The notes under the pieces are model-generated. The model had not been told where the DNA came from and did no database searches. It worked only from the letters and a program-made list of their open reading frames with translations. A stretch of 64,000 nucleotides of DNA, from the NCBI GenBank assembly GCA_958295785.1, contig OY282377.1, positions 5,458,896 through 5,522,895 on the forward strand, written 5' to 3'. Shown one piece after another: positions 1 to 9,195 of this stretch. Position 1 is the first letter of the stretch; each line of letters begins with the position of its first letter. The translations under genes and the position numbers were made by a program. Source of the stretch: an uncultured Latescibacterota bacterium (GTDB lineage: Bacteria > Latescibacterota > UBA2968).

Positions 1-1
1 G

Positions 2-97
2 AATTTTGAGATCGCGCATTATCGGCATGTCATTGCCCACGAAAAACGAATAGCCGATTTAGAGGCGGTGGTCGGCAGGCCGATAAGCGCGGATTAG
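2..97 (+). CDS. C-terminal end of a TolC/CusC-type outer-membrane efflux protein (partial)
   Basis: The window opens inside a reading frame that gives 31 residues (starting NFEIAHYRHVIAHEKRIADL) and ends at a TAG at 95-97. The tail reads as the last helix of a TolC-family outer-membrane factor, where an alternating polar/hydrophobic helix ends in a short Leu/Gly motif (LEAVVGR). The stop codon overlaps the ribosome binding site of the adaptor gene that follows, so the two are co-transcribed and probably translationally coupled. The position directly before CusB- and CusA-like genes supports the outer-membrane channel role. Only the tail is visible, so family assignment rests mostly on context. 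Confidence 0.6.
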   Translation, partial: NFEIAHYRHVIAHEKRIADLEAVVGRPISAD

Positions 98-107
98 GAG
101 GTGAAAA

Positions 108-1457
108 ATGAAATACGTCATTCCAATTGCGACATTGATCGCGGGCTTTGCCGGCGGGGTCTGGATCGCGGGCGATACGCACACAGAGCAGGCGCAGGCA
201 GAGAAGACGTATATTTGCCCGATGCACCCCACGGTGGTATCCGACAAACCTGGCACCTGCCCCATCTGCAACATGGATTTGGTGGCAAAAGAAATGGACA
301 GCGGGCACAGTCATGAAGCGCGTCAGGATAGCGAGACATATATTTGTCCGATGCACCCCACGGTGGTGTCGGACAAGCCGGGCACTTGCCCGATCTGCGG
401 CATGGATTTGGTCAAAAAGGAGGGCGACACATCGCCCTCACAAAACGGGCAGGTGCAGATTGATCCCACTGTGGTTCAAAATATCGGCGTGAAGACCATC
501 GTTGTGAAACAACAGCCCTTGAAGCACACCGTGCGCGCGTTGGGCCGGGTGGATTACGACGAGACGCGGATCATGGACGTGAACAGCAAGATCGCCGGAT
601 GGGTTGAACAGTTGTACGTGGATTATACGGGTCAATGGGTGAAAAAGGGGCAGCCCTTGCTCGCGCTTTACAGCCCTGAACTGGTCGCGGCGCAAGAGGA
701 GTATTTGACGGCGTTGGATTACGCGGCGAGAATGCGCGAGAGCGCGGGGCGAGACGTGGCGCGAAATGCCGCCGATCTGCTTTCCGCTGCGCGGCAAAGG
801 TTGTTGTACTGGGATATTTCAGCGGATCAGATTGCCGCGTTGGAAAAGACGCGACAGGTGGGGCGAACCATGCCCATTTTGGCGCCTCGGGCCGGCATCG
901 TGACGCACAAAGACGTGCTGGAAGGCGCGTACATCGGCGCGGGGCAACACCTGTATCGCATCGCGGATTTGTCGGTGGTGTGGATTTACGCAGATGTGTA
1001 CGAATACGAAATGTCGTGGCTTTCCAAAGGGCAACGCGCAGAGGTGACACTCATGTATTTGCCGGGCGAGCGATTCGATGGCAAAGTGGATTACGTTTTT
1101 CCCTTTATGAATCAAAAGACGCGCACGGTTCAAGTGCGGATGGCCTTTGACAATACCGATGGCGCGCTCAAACCCGATATGTATGCCGATGTGGTGATTC
1201 GCCCGGAAGTGGCGGGCAAGGCCATTGTGGTACCCGCTCAGGCGGTGATCCATTCGGGAACGCGCAGAGTCGTCATCATCGCGCATGGCAAGGGCAAATT
1301 TGAACCGCACGAGATTCGCACAGGCGTCGAGACCGAAGATGGCTACGAGGTGCTCACCGGCCTAAACCCGGGCGACCAAATCGTCACCGCCGCACAATTC
1401 TTGATCGATTCCGAAAGCAATTTGAGAGCTGCATTGGCGGGGTTTGAAGGCGGGTGA
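108..1457 (+). CDS. cusB: Periplasmic adaptor (membrane fusion protein) of a Cu/Ag RND efflux pump, with two heavy-metal-binding modules
   Basis: 449 residues. An N-terminal hydrophobic segment (about residues 3-21) serves as signal or anchor. Two near-identical heavy-metal-binding modules follow, at about residues 35-59 and 78-102, each with the CPMHP...GTCPIC pattern. The remainder is a typical adaptor: beta-barrel and lipoyl halves around an alpha-helical hairpin (about residues 130-310, with the VEQLYVDYTGQWVKKGQPL lipoyl segment), then a membrane-proximal domain. The family links the inner-membrane RND pump to the outer-membrane channel and can pass Cu(I)/Ag(I) to the pump. A strong AGGAGGTG lies 5 bases before the ATG. 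Most CusB-like adaptors carry one such module or none, so the duplication is unusual. Confidence 0.93.
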   Translation: MKYVIPIATLIAGFAGGVWIAGDTHTEQAQAEKTYICPMHPTVVSDKPGTCPICNMDLVAKEMDSGHSHEARQDSETYICPMHPTVVSDKPGTCPICGMDLVKKEGDTSPSQNGQVQIDPTVVQNIGVKTIVVKQQPLKHTVRALGRVDYDETRIMDVNSKIAGWVEQLYVDYTGQWVKKGQPLLALYSPELVAAQEEYLTALDYAARMRESAGRDVARNAADLLSAARQRLLYWDISADQIAALEKTRQVGRTMPILAPRAGIVTHKDVLEGAYIGAGQHLYRIADLSVVWIYADVYEYEMSWLSKGQRAEVTLMYLPGERFDGKVDYVFPFMNQKTRTVQVRMAFDNTDGALKPDMYADVVIRPEVAGKAIVVPAQAVIHSGTRRVVIIAHGKGKFEPHEIRTGVETEDGYEVLTGLNPGDQIVTAAQFLIDSESNLRAALAGFEGG

Positions 1458-1486
1458 GAGGGGAGACGTAAGAGGGAAGATGCGAG

Positions 1487-1711
1487 GATAGAAACGTAGG
1501 GGCGATGCCCTTGTGCTCGCCCAAAGATACAAGAGGTAAAAGGCAAAAAACACAAGTCACTGGATTACTTACGTTATGACGAAGATGCAAGGACAGGCAC
1601 GGGGGCCTGTCCCTACGGATGCTCGGGGCCTGGTCGCGGCTCGCTTGTTTCGCTGATCGTTGACCGCTGACTGCTGACTGCTAACTGCTAACTGCTAACT
1701 GCTGACTACTG
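1487..1711. repeat. Intergenic repeat cluster: two REP-like palindromes and a CTGACTGCT-type short tandem repeat
   Basis: The 256-base gap between the adaptor and pump genes holds no gene. It contains two GC-rich palindromic units of the type GTAGGGGCGATGCCC...GGGCG (about 1495-1525 and 1592-1618). From about 1656 to 1711 runs a stretch of near-repeats of CTGACTGCTAACTGCT. The same two repeat types recur in other gaps of this window. No ribosome binding site precedes the next ATG, so this gap may separate translation of the two genes. Confidence 0.7.
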
Positions 1712-1713
1712 CC

Positions 1714-4700
1714 ATGTTAAACCAAATCATTCAAGCGAGTGTGGAGAATCGTTTTTTGGTGGTGATCGCCACGGTGATGGTGATCGGCTGGGGCGTGTAT
1801 GCCATGGTGAACACGCCGCTGGATGCGATTCCCGATTTGTCGGACGTGCAGGTGATCGCGTTCACCGAATACCCGGGGCAGGCGCCGCAGGTGGTGGAAG
1901 ATCAAGTGACCTATCCGCTGACGACTGCGATGCTGTCTGTGCCTTATGCCAAGACCGTGAGGGGGTATTCGTTTTTTGGCCTGTCTTATGTCTATGTGAT
2001 TTTTGAGGATGGCACGGACATGTATTGGGCGCGCAGCCGGGTGTTGGAATACCTCAATGCCGCGTCCGGCAGATTGCCGAGCGGGGTCACGCCATCGCTG
2101 GGCCCCGATGCGACCGGCGTGGGTTGGGTCTATCAATACACGGTGTTGGACACCACGGGCACGCGCGATTTGTCGGAATTGCGCTCCATTCAAGACTGGT
2201 ATTTGCGCTACGAATTGAGCAGCGTGCAGGGCGTTGCGGAAGTGGCGTCCGTCGGGGGATTTGTCAAACAGTATCAAGTCGTGGTGGATCCCAATCGCCT
2301 GCTGGCCTACAACATCCCGTTGCAGAAGGTTCGGACGGCAATTCAGCGCAGCAACAACGACGTGGGCGGGCGTCTGGTCGAACTGGCCGAGACGGAATTT
2401 ATGGTGCGCGGCTTGGGCTACATCCGCTCTGTGGCGGACATTGAGCACATCGCGCTCGGCGTGGATGACAAGGGCACGCCCATTCGCGTCAAAGACATTG
2501 CGACCGTGCAAGTAGGCCCCGAACTCAGGCGGGGCTTGGCCGAGTGGAATGGCGAAGGGGAAGTGGTCGGCGGCATCGTGGTCATGCGCTACGGGGAAAA
2601 CGCCCTCAAAGTGATCGAGCGGGTCAAACAAAAAGTCGAGATGCTCAAACCCGGCCTGCCCCAAGGCGTGGTTATCATCCCCAATTACGACCGCTCCGCG
2701 CTGATCTTGCGCGCAGTTGATCACTTGCAACAAAAGCTGATAGAAGAAATCGCGGTCGTGGCCGTGGTGTGCATGGTCTTCCTCCTGCATTTTCGCAGCG
2801 CGTTTGTCGCGGTGTTCACCTTGCCGATGGGGATATTGATCGCGTTCATCGCCATGCACCATCAAGGGGTTAACTCGAATATCATGTCGCTCGGCGGCAT
2901 TGCCATTGCCATTGGGGCGATGGTGGATGCCGCCATTGTGATGATCGAAAACGCCCACAAGCATATCGAGCGCGACGCCGGAAAAAAGTCGCACGCCGAA
3001 ATGATCATCGCCGCGTCGAAAGAGGTGGGGCCTTCGCTGTTCTTTTCCCTGTTGATCATCGCGCTGTCGTTTTTGCCGGTCTTTTCCCTTGAGGCGCAGG
3101 AAGGCCGGCTGTTCAAACCGCTCGCGTACACCAAAACTTATGCGATGGCGGCAGCGGCATGTTTGGCGATTACCATCGTGCCGGTGCTGATGACCTTTTT
3201 CGTGCGCGGCAAAATTCGGGCTGAATCAAAAAATCCCGTCAGCCGCGCCCTGATTTTTCTCTATCGGCCATTGATCGCTTGGGTGTTGCAAAATCGGGTG
3301 CTGACAGTGGTGTTGGGCTGCATCGCGTTATTTGTGACCCTGTTTCCCTTTCGAGAACTGGTCGCGTCTCGCTTTGCAGACCGTCCGCAGAGCTTGACCT
3401 ATAAGGCACTGGTGAAATTGGACGCGCTGTTTCCCATCGAAAAAATCGGATCGGAATTTATGCCTCCCCTATACGAGGGCGATTTGCTGTACATGCCCAC
3501 CACATTGCCGGGCGTGTCGATTACCCGAGCGCGGGCCTTGTTGCAACAGACCGATAAAATCATTCGCACCTTTCCGGAAGTCAAACACGTATTTGGCAAA
3601 ATTGGGCGGGCAGAGACCGCGACCGACCCGGCGCCGCTGTCGATGATCGAGACGACGATTATGCTCAAACCCGAGTCCGAGTGGCGCGAAGACATGACGC
3701 CTCAGAAGTTGATTCGAGAACTGGACCGCGCTGTAAAATTTCCGGGGTTGACCAATGCGTGGACCATGCCGATCAAGACGCGCATCGACATGCTCTCGAC
3801 CGGCATTAAAACGCCCGTGGGCATCAAGGTCGTGGGGGATGACCTCGACACCTTGCAGGCGTTGGGCGAGAAAATCGAGGCTGTGATGCGCGGTCTGCCC
3901 GGCACGTTGAGCGCGTTTGCCGAGCGCGTTGCCGGCGGCAATTATCTGGATTTTGAGATCGACAGACGAGTTGTTGCGCGCTATGGATTGACGCTTGGGG
4001 ATGTGCAGGATGTCATTGTGTCGGCATTGGGCGGGCTGAACATCACGCATACCGTAGAGGGCTTGGCGCGCTACCCGGTGAATTTGCGCTACGGCCGGGA
4101 GTTGCGCGACAATTTGCCCGCGCTGCGGCGCGTGTTGGTGCCCACGCCGACGGGCGCGCAGATTCCCCTGGGGCAATTGACCGAACTTCACATTCGCAAA
4201 GGGCCATCGGGTATTAAGAGCGAGAATGCGCGCTTAAATGCGTGGATATATGTCGATATTGAAGATGTGGATGTGGGAACTTATGTCGAGAAGGCGCGAC
4301 AGGCGGTCTTGGAGCAAGTGCCCATGCCGCCGGGCTATACTACAATCTGGAGCGGTCAGTACGAATATATGCTGCGCGCCGAGAAAAAGCTGAAGGTCAT
4401 GGTGCCCGCCACGCTCGCGATTATTTTTTTTCTGTTGTATCTCAATTTCAAAAATGTGACTGAGTGCTTGATCGTGATGCTGTCGCTGCCTTTTGCACTG
4501 GTCGGCGGGATATGGTTGCTGTATATTTTGAATTACGATATGAGCATTGCCGTGGGGGTTGGGTTTATCGCGCTTTTGGGATTGGCCGCCGAGACTGGGG
4601 TGGTGATGCTGATTTATCTGAATCAGGCGTATGAGCATATCAAACGCGAAAAAGGGAGGGCATTGACGCGGGCAGACTTGACGCGGGCCGCGATGTCTGG

Positions 4701-4911
4701 CGCGGTAGAACGGGTGCGCCCCAAGTTGATGACGGTGGCTTCGACAATGGTGGGGTTGTTGCCCATTATGTGGTCAACGGGCACGGGTTCCGAGGCGATG
4801 AAACGCATTGCCGCGCCGATGGTGGGCGGGATGGTCTCATCCACGATCTTGACGCTCTTGGTCATTCCAGCGATTTACGCGCTGTGGCGGGAAAGGCGAA
4901 TAGGCGAATAG
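1714..4911 (+). CDS. cusA: CusA/CzcA-family heavy-metal RND efflux pump, Cu(I)/Ag(I) type
   Basis: 1065 residues, the usual length for an HME-RND pump of the inner membrane. It exports metal ions in exchange for protons in complex with the adaptor and outer-membrane channel. Transmembrane helix 4 carries the proton-relay motif GAMVDAAIVMIENAHK. The three methionines that bind Cu(I)/Ag(I) in E. coli CusA are present with the same spacing: M594 (DLLYMPTTLPG), M644 (PLSMIETTI) and M693 (RIDMLSTG). This points to monovalent copper or silver rather than Zn/Co/Cd. The ATG at 1714 has no visible Shine-Dalgarno sequence; it follows a repeat stretch directly. Confidence 0.95.
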   Translation: MLNQIIQASVENRFLVVIATVMVIGWGVYAMVNTPLDAIPDLSDVQVIAFTEYPGQAPQVVEDQVTYPLTTAMLSVPYAKTVRGYSFFGLSYVYVIFEDGTDMYWARSRVLEYLNAASGRLPSGVTPSLGPDATGVGWVYQYTVLDTTGTRDLSELRSIQDWYLRYELSSVQGVAEVASVGGFVKQYQVVVDPNRLLAYNIPLQKVRTAIQRSNNDVGGRLVELAETEFMVRGLGYIRSVADIEHIALGVDDKGTPIRVKDIATVQVGPELRRGLAEWNGEGEVVGGIVVMRYGENALKVIERVKQKVEMLKPGLPQGVVIIPNYDRSALILRAVDHLQQKLIEEIAVVAVVCMVFLLHFRSAFVAVFTLPMGILIAFIAMHHQGVNSNIMSLGGIAIAIGAMVDAAIVMIENAHKHIERDAGKKSHAEMIIAASKEVGPSLFFSLLIIALSFLPVFSLEAQEGRLFKPLAYTKTYAMAAAACLAITIVPVLMTFFVRGKIRAESKNPVSRALIFLYRPLIAWVLQNRVLTVVLGCIALFVTLFPFRELVASRFADRPQSLTYKALVKLDALFPIEKIGSEFMPPLYEGDLLYMPTTLPGVSITRARALLQQTDKIIRTFPEVKHVFGKIGRAETATDPAPLSMIETTIMLKPESEWREDMTPQKLIRELDRAVKFPGLTNAWTMPIKTRIDMLSTGIKTPVGIKVVGDDLDTLQALGEKIEAVMRGLPGTLSAFAERVAGGNYLDFEIDRRVVARYGLTLGDVQDVIVSALGGLNITHTVEGLARYPVNLRYGRELRDNLPALRRVLVPTPTGAQIPLGQLTELHIRKGPSGIKSENARLNAWIYVDIEDVDVGTYVEKARQAVLEQVPMPPGYTTIWSGQYEYMLRAEKKLKVMVPATLAIIFFLLYLNFKNVTECLIVMLSLPFALVGGIWLLYILNYDMSIAVGVGFIALLGLAAETGVVMLIYLNQAYEHIKREKGRALTRADLTRAAMSGAVERVRPKLMTVASTMVGLLPIMWSTGTGSEAMKRIAAPMVGGMVSSTILTLLVIPAIYALWRERRIGE

Positions 4912-4916
4912 ACGAA

Positions 4917-4945
4917 TCGTAGGGACAGGCCCCCGTGCCTGTCCG
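4917..4945. repeat. REP-like palindrome
   Basis: GTAGGGACAGGCCCCCGTGC followed by CTGTCC just after the cusA stop. It is a GC-rich imperfect palindrome of the same family as the unit near 1592-1618. The rest of the gap to 5113 shows a partial GTGGTCAG repeat and no gene. Confidence 0.6.
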
Positions 4946-5113
4946 AATCAGTGGTCAGCCCTCGCCCACCAACCCCAAAACCCGCCGCATTTCGTTGATG
5001 AACTGCTACGCAGTGTACTCCCCGTTCTGCTGATTCGTTGATTCGCTGATTTGTGGGGACGGGACGAGGGATGGGTCATCGTTCGTTTTGAGACAATTTT
5101 TAGGAGGTGAGTT

Positions 5114-5476
5114 ATGAAGTTTCGTATTTTCGCATTGTTGTCCGTGTTTGTCATCGCTACAGGGGTGGCGAATTGGATCGGCTGTTCGGCAAAGTCGGAA
5201 GCGACAACGGTTGAAGTCAAGTTGCCAACGTTGCAATGTGCGGTTTGTGTCAACACTGTGGAAACGGCGGTGAAACAGGTCGATGGCGTGCAAAGCGTGA
5301 GCGTCGATCTGAATGCCAAGACCGCGAAGGTGACGTTTGACGCCGAGTTGACCAGCGTTCCCGCTTTGGAGAAGGCGATAGTCCAGTCGGGGTATGCGGC
5401 CAACGACACCAAGGCCGATTCCACGGCCTATCAGCAATTGCCCAGTTGCTGCAAGGTGCCCGACGCGGCACAGTAG
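5114..5476 (+). CDS. Small exported heavy-metal-associated (HMA) domain protein
   Basis: 120 residues. An N-terminal hydrophobic stretch (residues 3-23) ends near WIGC at residue 24; this could be a lipoprotein site, although the residue at -3 is not typical. An HMA fold follows with metal-binding CAVC (C42, C45) in place of the usual MxCxxC and the VDGVQSVSVDL strand typical of MerP/CopZ proteins. A CC pair lies near the C terminus. It probably captures copper or silver in the periplasm for the upstream efflux pump. A strong AGGAGGTG precedes the ATG. It is the last gene of the efflux cluster, followed by a terminator. Confidence 0.85.
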   Translation: MKFRIFALLSVFVIATGVANWIGCSAKSEATTVEVKLPTLQCAVCVNTVETAVKQVDGVQSVSVDLNAKTAKVTFDAELTSVPALEKAIVQSGYAANDTKADSTAYQQLPSCCKVPDAAQ

Positions 5477-5505
5477 ATGCCCGTGAAACCGCAGATTTTT
5501 ACACG

Positions 5506-5537
5506 CCCCGGATGCTTTTGATAGATCCGGGGTTTTT
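5506..5537 (+). terminator. Rho-independent terminator of the efflux operon
   Basis: CCCCGGAT at 5506-5513 pairs with ATCCGGGG at 5525-5532, loop 11 bases, followed by TTTTT. It lies 30 bases after the HMA gene. Confidence 0.85.
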
Positions 5538-5707
5538 GGTCGAGATAGGTTTCGGCGCAACAAATCCAAGAGGCGTAAAGTACGAGACAGCCGGGAGGGT
5601 TTGCGAGCCAGTTGTGCCTTGAATTATCCTCAAGTGGTGGGTATATTCGAAACAACTCAAAATCATCTGCGGTACTCGTTGCCCAATTTCAATCAGAGAA
5701 TGAGAAA

Positions 5708-7081
5708 ATGGATGCCCGACCTTTGGCTATGAGTCTCTTTGCGGGTGCCGGTGGTTGCTCTTTGGGATTCAAACGCGCTGGCTATCGCATTCTCTATGCG
5801 TTAGATATAGACGAAAATGCCGTGGAAACTTACAGGCATAATTTCCCCGATACCCGATGTGAAGTGGCGGATATTATGTCTTGTGATTTTGAAAAATTGC
5901 TCAAAAATTTGAGCTTAAAAACAGGTGAGTTGGATGTTCTTATCGGCGGTCCTCCGTGTCAGGGGTTTAGCACGGCAGGGATGCGATTTTGGGATGACCC
6001 GAGAAATGGCTTGTTAAAGCATTACGTCAACGCCTTAGCGGTCTTGCGACCCAAATGGTTTGTTATGGAAAATGTTGAGGGCCTACTTACGGCCAAAGGT
6101 GGGATATATGTCTGTGAAGCGGCAAATGCCTTTATCAACTTGGGATATTCGATAAGAATTGATAAAATATATGCACAAGAATACGGGATACCGCAAAGGC
6201 GAAAGAGAGCTTTGGTGATTGGAAATAGGTTGGGAATGGAATTTAATTTGCCAGAACCCCTGATACCTGTCCACGGTCGCATTTTTAAGCATTCCGATAT
6301 CACGCTGAGGCACGCGATAGAGGGGCTTCCCGCGCCAACGCTGGACAAGCATAAACCCGTTAGCTATCAGGGCAAGCCCAAACACGAGTGGGAAGAACAA
6401 CTGCGAGACAGAAATGAGAAGTTATACGATCACTTTACTTTTAAAATAGAAGGTATCCAACTCGAAAGAATTACAAATTTGAAACCCGGTCAGTCGATGA
6501 AGGATCTGCCAGAATCGCTTCATCACGAATCCTTTAGCCGAAGAGCAAATCGGCGTGTTATGGATGGAACGCCCACAGAAAAAAGGGGCGGCGCGCCCTC
6601 GGGCATTAAGCGACTGATTTTTGACGAACCCAGTTTGACCATAACAGGTGCTGCGATAAGGGAATTTATACACCCGGAAGCCAATCGTCCATTAACTTTG
6701 CGCGAATGTGCGCGCATACAAACATTTCCCGATTGGTTCAGATTCAAGGGAAACGCTTCAGAGCGAATCAAACAGATCGGAAATGCAATTCCTCCTTTAT
6801 TGGCGCAGATTTTTGCCGTGCATTTACGGGTTCATTATGGTTTTGACAATGTTGGACGCAATGTGCCGGGAAAATTATTTGCACATACTTTAACAAAAGC
6901 AACTGCGATGAGTCCGGCACTTGCAAAAACAGATCTGATGCTTTGGGGATTGTACAAAAAACAAATCCCCAACACAGTCTTTTTGGATGATGGTCATGGC
7001 GAGTATTACAATTCAAAATTTACTTTCAGAATGCAAGGTTCACGGCAGTGGCGATGCTCAGGTTACTCTAAAAAGTTCTGA
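5708..7081 (+). CDS. Type II DNA cytosine-5 methyltransferase (Dcm-like)
   Basis: 457 residues from the ATG at 5708; an ATG at 5612 is in frame but would add non-conserved residues before motif I. The m5C motifs occur in order: FAGAGGCSLGF (I, residues 11-21), GGPPCQGFS with catalytic Cys84 (IV), MENVEGL (VI), QRRKRALVIG (VIII), an Arg-rich target-recognition region, LRECARIQTFP (IX) and QIGNAIPP (X). It methylates cytosine in a short target, protecting DNA from the partner nuclease. About 80 residues extend beyond motif X, and the last 95 bases overlap the nuclease gene in another frame. The AT content is higher than in neighbouring genes, which suggests acquisition by transfer. The target is not readable from sequence. 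Confidence 0.93.
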   Translation: MDARPLAMSLFAGAGGCSLGFKRAGYRILYALDIDENAVETYRHNFPDTRCEVADIMSCDFEKLLKNLSLKTGELDVLIGGPPCQGFSTAGMRFWDDPRNGLLKHYVNALAVLRPKWFVMENVEGLLTAKGGIYVCEAANAFINLGYSIRIDKIYAQEYGIPQRRKRALVIGNRLGMEFNLPEPLIPVHGRIFKHSDITLRHAIEGLPAPTLDKHKPVSYQGKPKHEWEEQLRDRNEKLYDHFTFKIEGIQLERITNLKPGQSMKDLPESLHHESFSRRANRRVMDGTPTEKRGGAPSGIKRLIFDEPSLTITGAAIREFIHPEANRPLTLRECARIQTFPDWFRFKGNASERIKQIGNAIPPLLAQIFAVHLRVHYGFDNVGRNVPGKLFAHTLTKATAMSPALAKTDLMLWGLYKKQIPNTVFLDDGHGEYYNSKFTFRMQGSRQWRCSGYSKKF

Positions 7082-7904
7082 ACTATATGCGTTATTTTGC
7101 ATCAGCTTATGTGATTTAGGATGGGATTTCAATGACATTGAGGATATTGGGAAACCCGATGATGACTATTTTGAGATTCCCATGAAATGGTTCAATGAAC
7201 TTCAACTTCCACATGCCACGCCAAAAATCCTTTTAGATGTTCTGGAGAGGGCCTGTGCAATCAATACAGATTTCGGACTATACGCAAAAAATCTCTGTGC
7301 ATTGCATCGGAGACGAGTAAAATATCAACGCATCCTCTCTTCTCAACCCTTGCCGCAGGTGGATCAAATAGCCCCTCGATCTTTGTTGGAATATGGCGGA
7401 TGCGATAATGAGTTGTTATCGGGATGGATGTCGTGGCGAAAATGGATCTATGATATAGACAATCGCGCTGCTCAGGAAACTGGATATCTGTTTGAACCCG
7501 TGTTGGCGAGTTGTCTGGGAGGGACGCCCATTGGTGCGAAAAATTCACCTGTCAAGCTCGTTGATGGCAATGGGAAACAGACATCGAGAGGCAGACAAGT
7601 CGATTGTTTGGTGGCAGGAGAAAACCTCATTTATGAATTTAAGATGCGCGTTACAATTGCCGCAAGTGGACAAGGTCGCTTCGGCGAAGAGCTATCATTT
7701 TCGCATGAATGTCGGATAGCGGGGTTTAGACCCATTCTCCTCGTGCTTGATCCGACTCCTTCACCGAAACGCGATGAACTGAAAGCCGCTTTTGAAAAGG
7801 CGTCTGGCTCATCGTATATTGGGGATGCAGCATGGGAGCATGTCCGTGAAAAATCCGGAGAATTTTGTCTATGTTTGTGCAAAAATATATCCGACCGCCC
7901 ATAG
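6987..7904 (+). CDS. Type II restriction endonuclease, ApaLI-like
   Basis: 305 residues if started at 6987; ATGs at 6990 and 6996 are equally possible. The gene overlaps the methylase end by 95 bases. A PD-(D/E)xK-type core is visible in the C-terminal half: RQVDCLVAGENLIYEFKMR supplies D and ExK, followed by AASGQGRFGEE and the FRPILLVLDPT strand. From memory this block resembles ApaLI-family nucleases (GTGCAC), which pair with m5C methylases, and that fits the neighbour. The family name is a recollection and needs a profile search. Low GC matches the methylase and differs from flanking genes. Confidence 0.65.
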   Translation: MMVMASITIQNLLSECKVHGSGDAQVTLKSSELYALFCISLCDLGWDFNDIEDIGKPDDDYFEIPMKWFNELQLPHATPKILLDVLERACAINTDFGLYAKNLCALHRRRVKYQRILSSQPLPQVDQIAPRSLLEYGGCDNELLSGWMSWRKWIYDIDNRAAQETGYLFEPVLASCLGGTPIGAKNSPVKLVDGNGKQTSRGRQVDCLVAGENLIYEFKMRVTIAASGQGRFGEELSFSHECRIAGFRPILLVLDPTPSPKRDELKAAFEKASGSSYIGDAAWEHVREKSGEFCLCLCKNISDRP

Positions 7905-8101
7905 AATCGCTTGAGAATACGCATCAAAACACGCCACCTGATTTGTATTTGAAATGGCGGAATCGTTCCGTTTTGATACGATCAGCATCGGGTGAGTATT
8001 TCATAGAGCGAAATGCAAATCTAGATCAGTAACTGACGTCGTGCTTGCGCGTGTGCCGAAGGAAATCACGCAAATCAGTAGCCTTCAAAAAGGAGAACAC
8101 G

Positions 8102-9106
8102 ATGGCCCTTGCAATGACCGAGCAGCAAGAGCGAGATTTTGAGGAAAAGGGATTTATTGTTCTCGAGGATTTTTTTGATCGGGACGAAGTGCATCGGCTC
8201 TTGCGGGCGATTGACGAGGTGGCAGAGCGGGTTCGAGCGGCCAAGGGTTTGGGCCCCGACGATCCGTTTGCCGTGCGAAATGCCTTGTCGCAGCACGAGG
8301 CATTTCTCGATTTGATCGATCACCCGCGCATGTTGCCTTTTGTGGTGGATGCGATTGGGTGGAATATCCAGATCCGAACCACGCATTTGGATTATCGACC
8401 GCCGTATCCCGAAGGCATGACGCCAGGCGATGTGGGAATTGGCAAAGGCGCGGATCAGGAGGCTGGGTATCGCAATATCGCGTGGCATCCCGATTTGGCG
8501 AGCGATATGCTGTTTCTGGCGCCATCGCTCGACGGGCGGCTTCCGTTTATGGAAATCAAGGTTTTTTACGTGCTCTACGACATGACCGGATCCAATTGCG
8601 GCAATCTGTGGTTGGTGCCGGGTAGCCATAAGCGCAAGCCCGAAGAATTGCGCGAATCCGGGCGCGTGGTCAGCCCCGAAGAAGCGGTGGAACTCAAGTT
8701 GTGCGCCGGGTCTGCCGTGTTGTGGCGAACAGCGGTTTGGCACTGCGTGGGGCCCAATTTGTCGCGGAAAACGCGGAAAATCATGCATGTGGGATATAAT
8801 TACCGATGGTTGCGTCCAACGGATTATATCACACAGGAAGCAGCACTCATCGAGCGCAGTTCGCCCATTCGGCGTCAGTTGTTGGGCGCGCTGGCATTGG
8901 GCGGGGATCCGCTTGGCCCGGAGCCCGATTTTCACCCCTCGTCGCAATACTGGCTCACAAAAAATTGGGATGATATTCCGCTGCGCGCATGGGCACAAGC
9001 GCGAGATGTGATCCGCGAAGGACACGAAGAAACGCGGAGGGATACAACAGTTATCCAAGCAGAGCCGGAGGCCAGATCGGGCTGTGAAACGAGAGGCACG
9101 CGCTGA
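8102..9106 (+). CDS. Phytanoyl-CoA dioxygenase (PhyH) family protein
   Basis: 334 residues from the ATG at 8102, preceded by AAAAAGGAG with ideal spacing; the longer frame from 8045 lacks this. It is a Fe(II)/2-oxoglutarate-dependent oxygenase fold. The metal triad is visible as H129-P-D131 (AWHPDLASD) and a distal His214 (AVWHCVG). Basic residues around 223-227 (RKTRK) could bind 2-oxoglutarate. The substrate is unknown; PhyH paralogues are often expanded in uncultured marine bacteria. It stands alone between the restriction pair and a long interspersed repeat. Confidence 0.87.
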   Translation: MALAMTEQQERDFEEKGFIVLEDFFDRDEVHRLLRAIDEVAERVRAAKGLGPDDPFAVRNALSQHEAFLDLIDHPRMLPFVVDAIGWNIQIRTTHLDYRPPYPEGMTPGDVGIGKGADQEAGYRNIAWHPDLASDMLFLAPSLDGRLPFMEIKVFYVLYDMTGSNCGNLWLVPGSHKRKPEELRESGRVVSPEEAVELKLCAGSAVLWRTAVWHCVGPNLSRKTRKIMHVGYNYRWLRPTDYITQEAALIERSSPIRRQLLGALALGGDPLGPEPDFHPSSQYWLTKNWDDIPLRAWAQARDVIREGHEETRRDTTVIQAEPEARSGCETRGTR

Positions 9107-9195
9107 AGAGATGTCAGTCAGAAACGCAGGGGCGTATACCCTCAAGGCATGTTTTTAGTCGGTGCAGGGGGCAGTATCGCGTTTAGAAGCTATCT

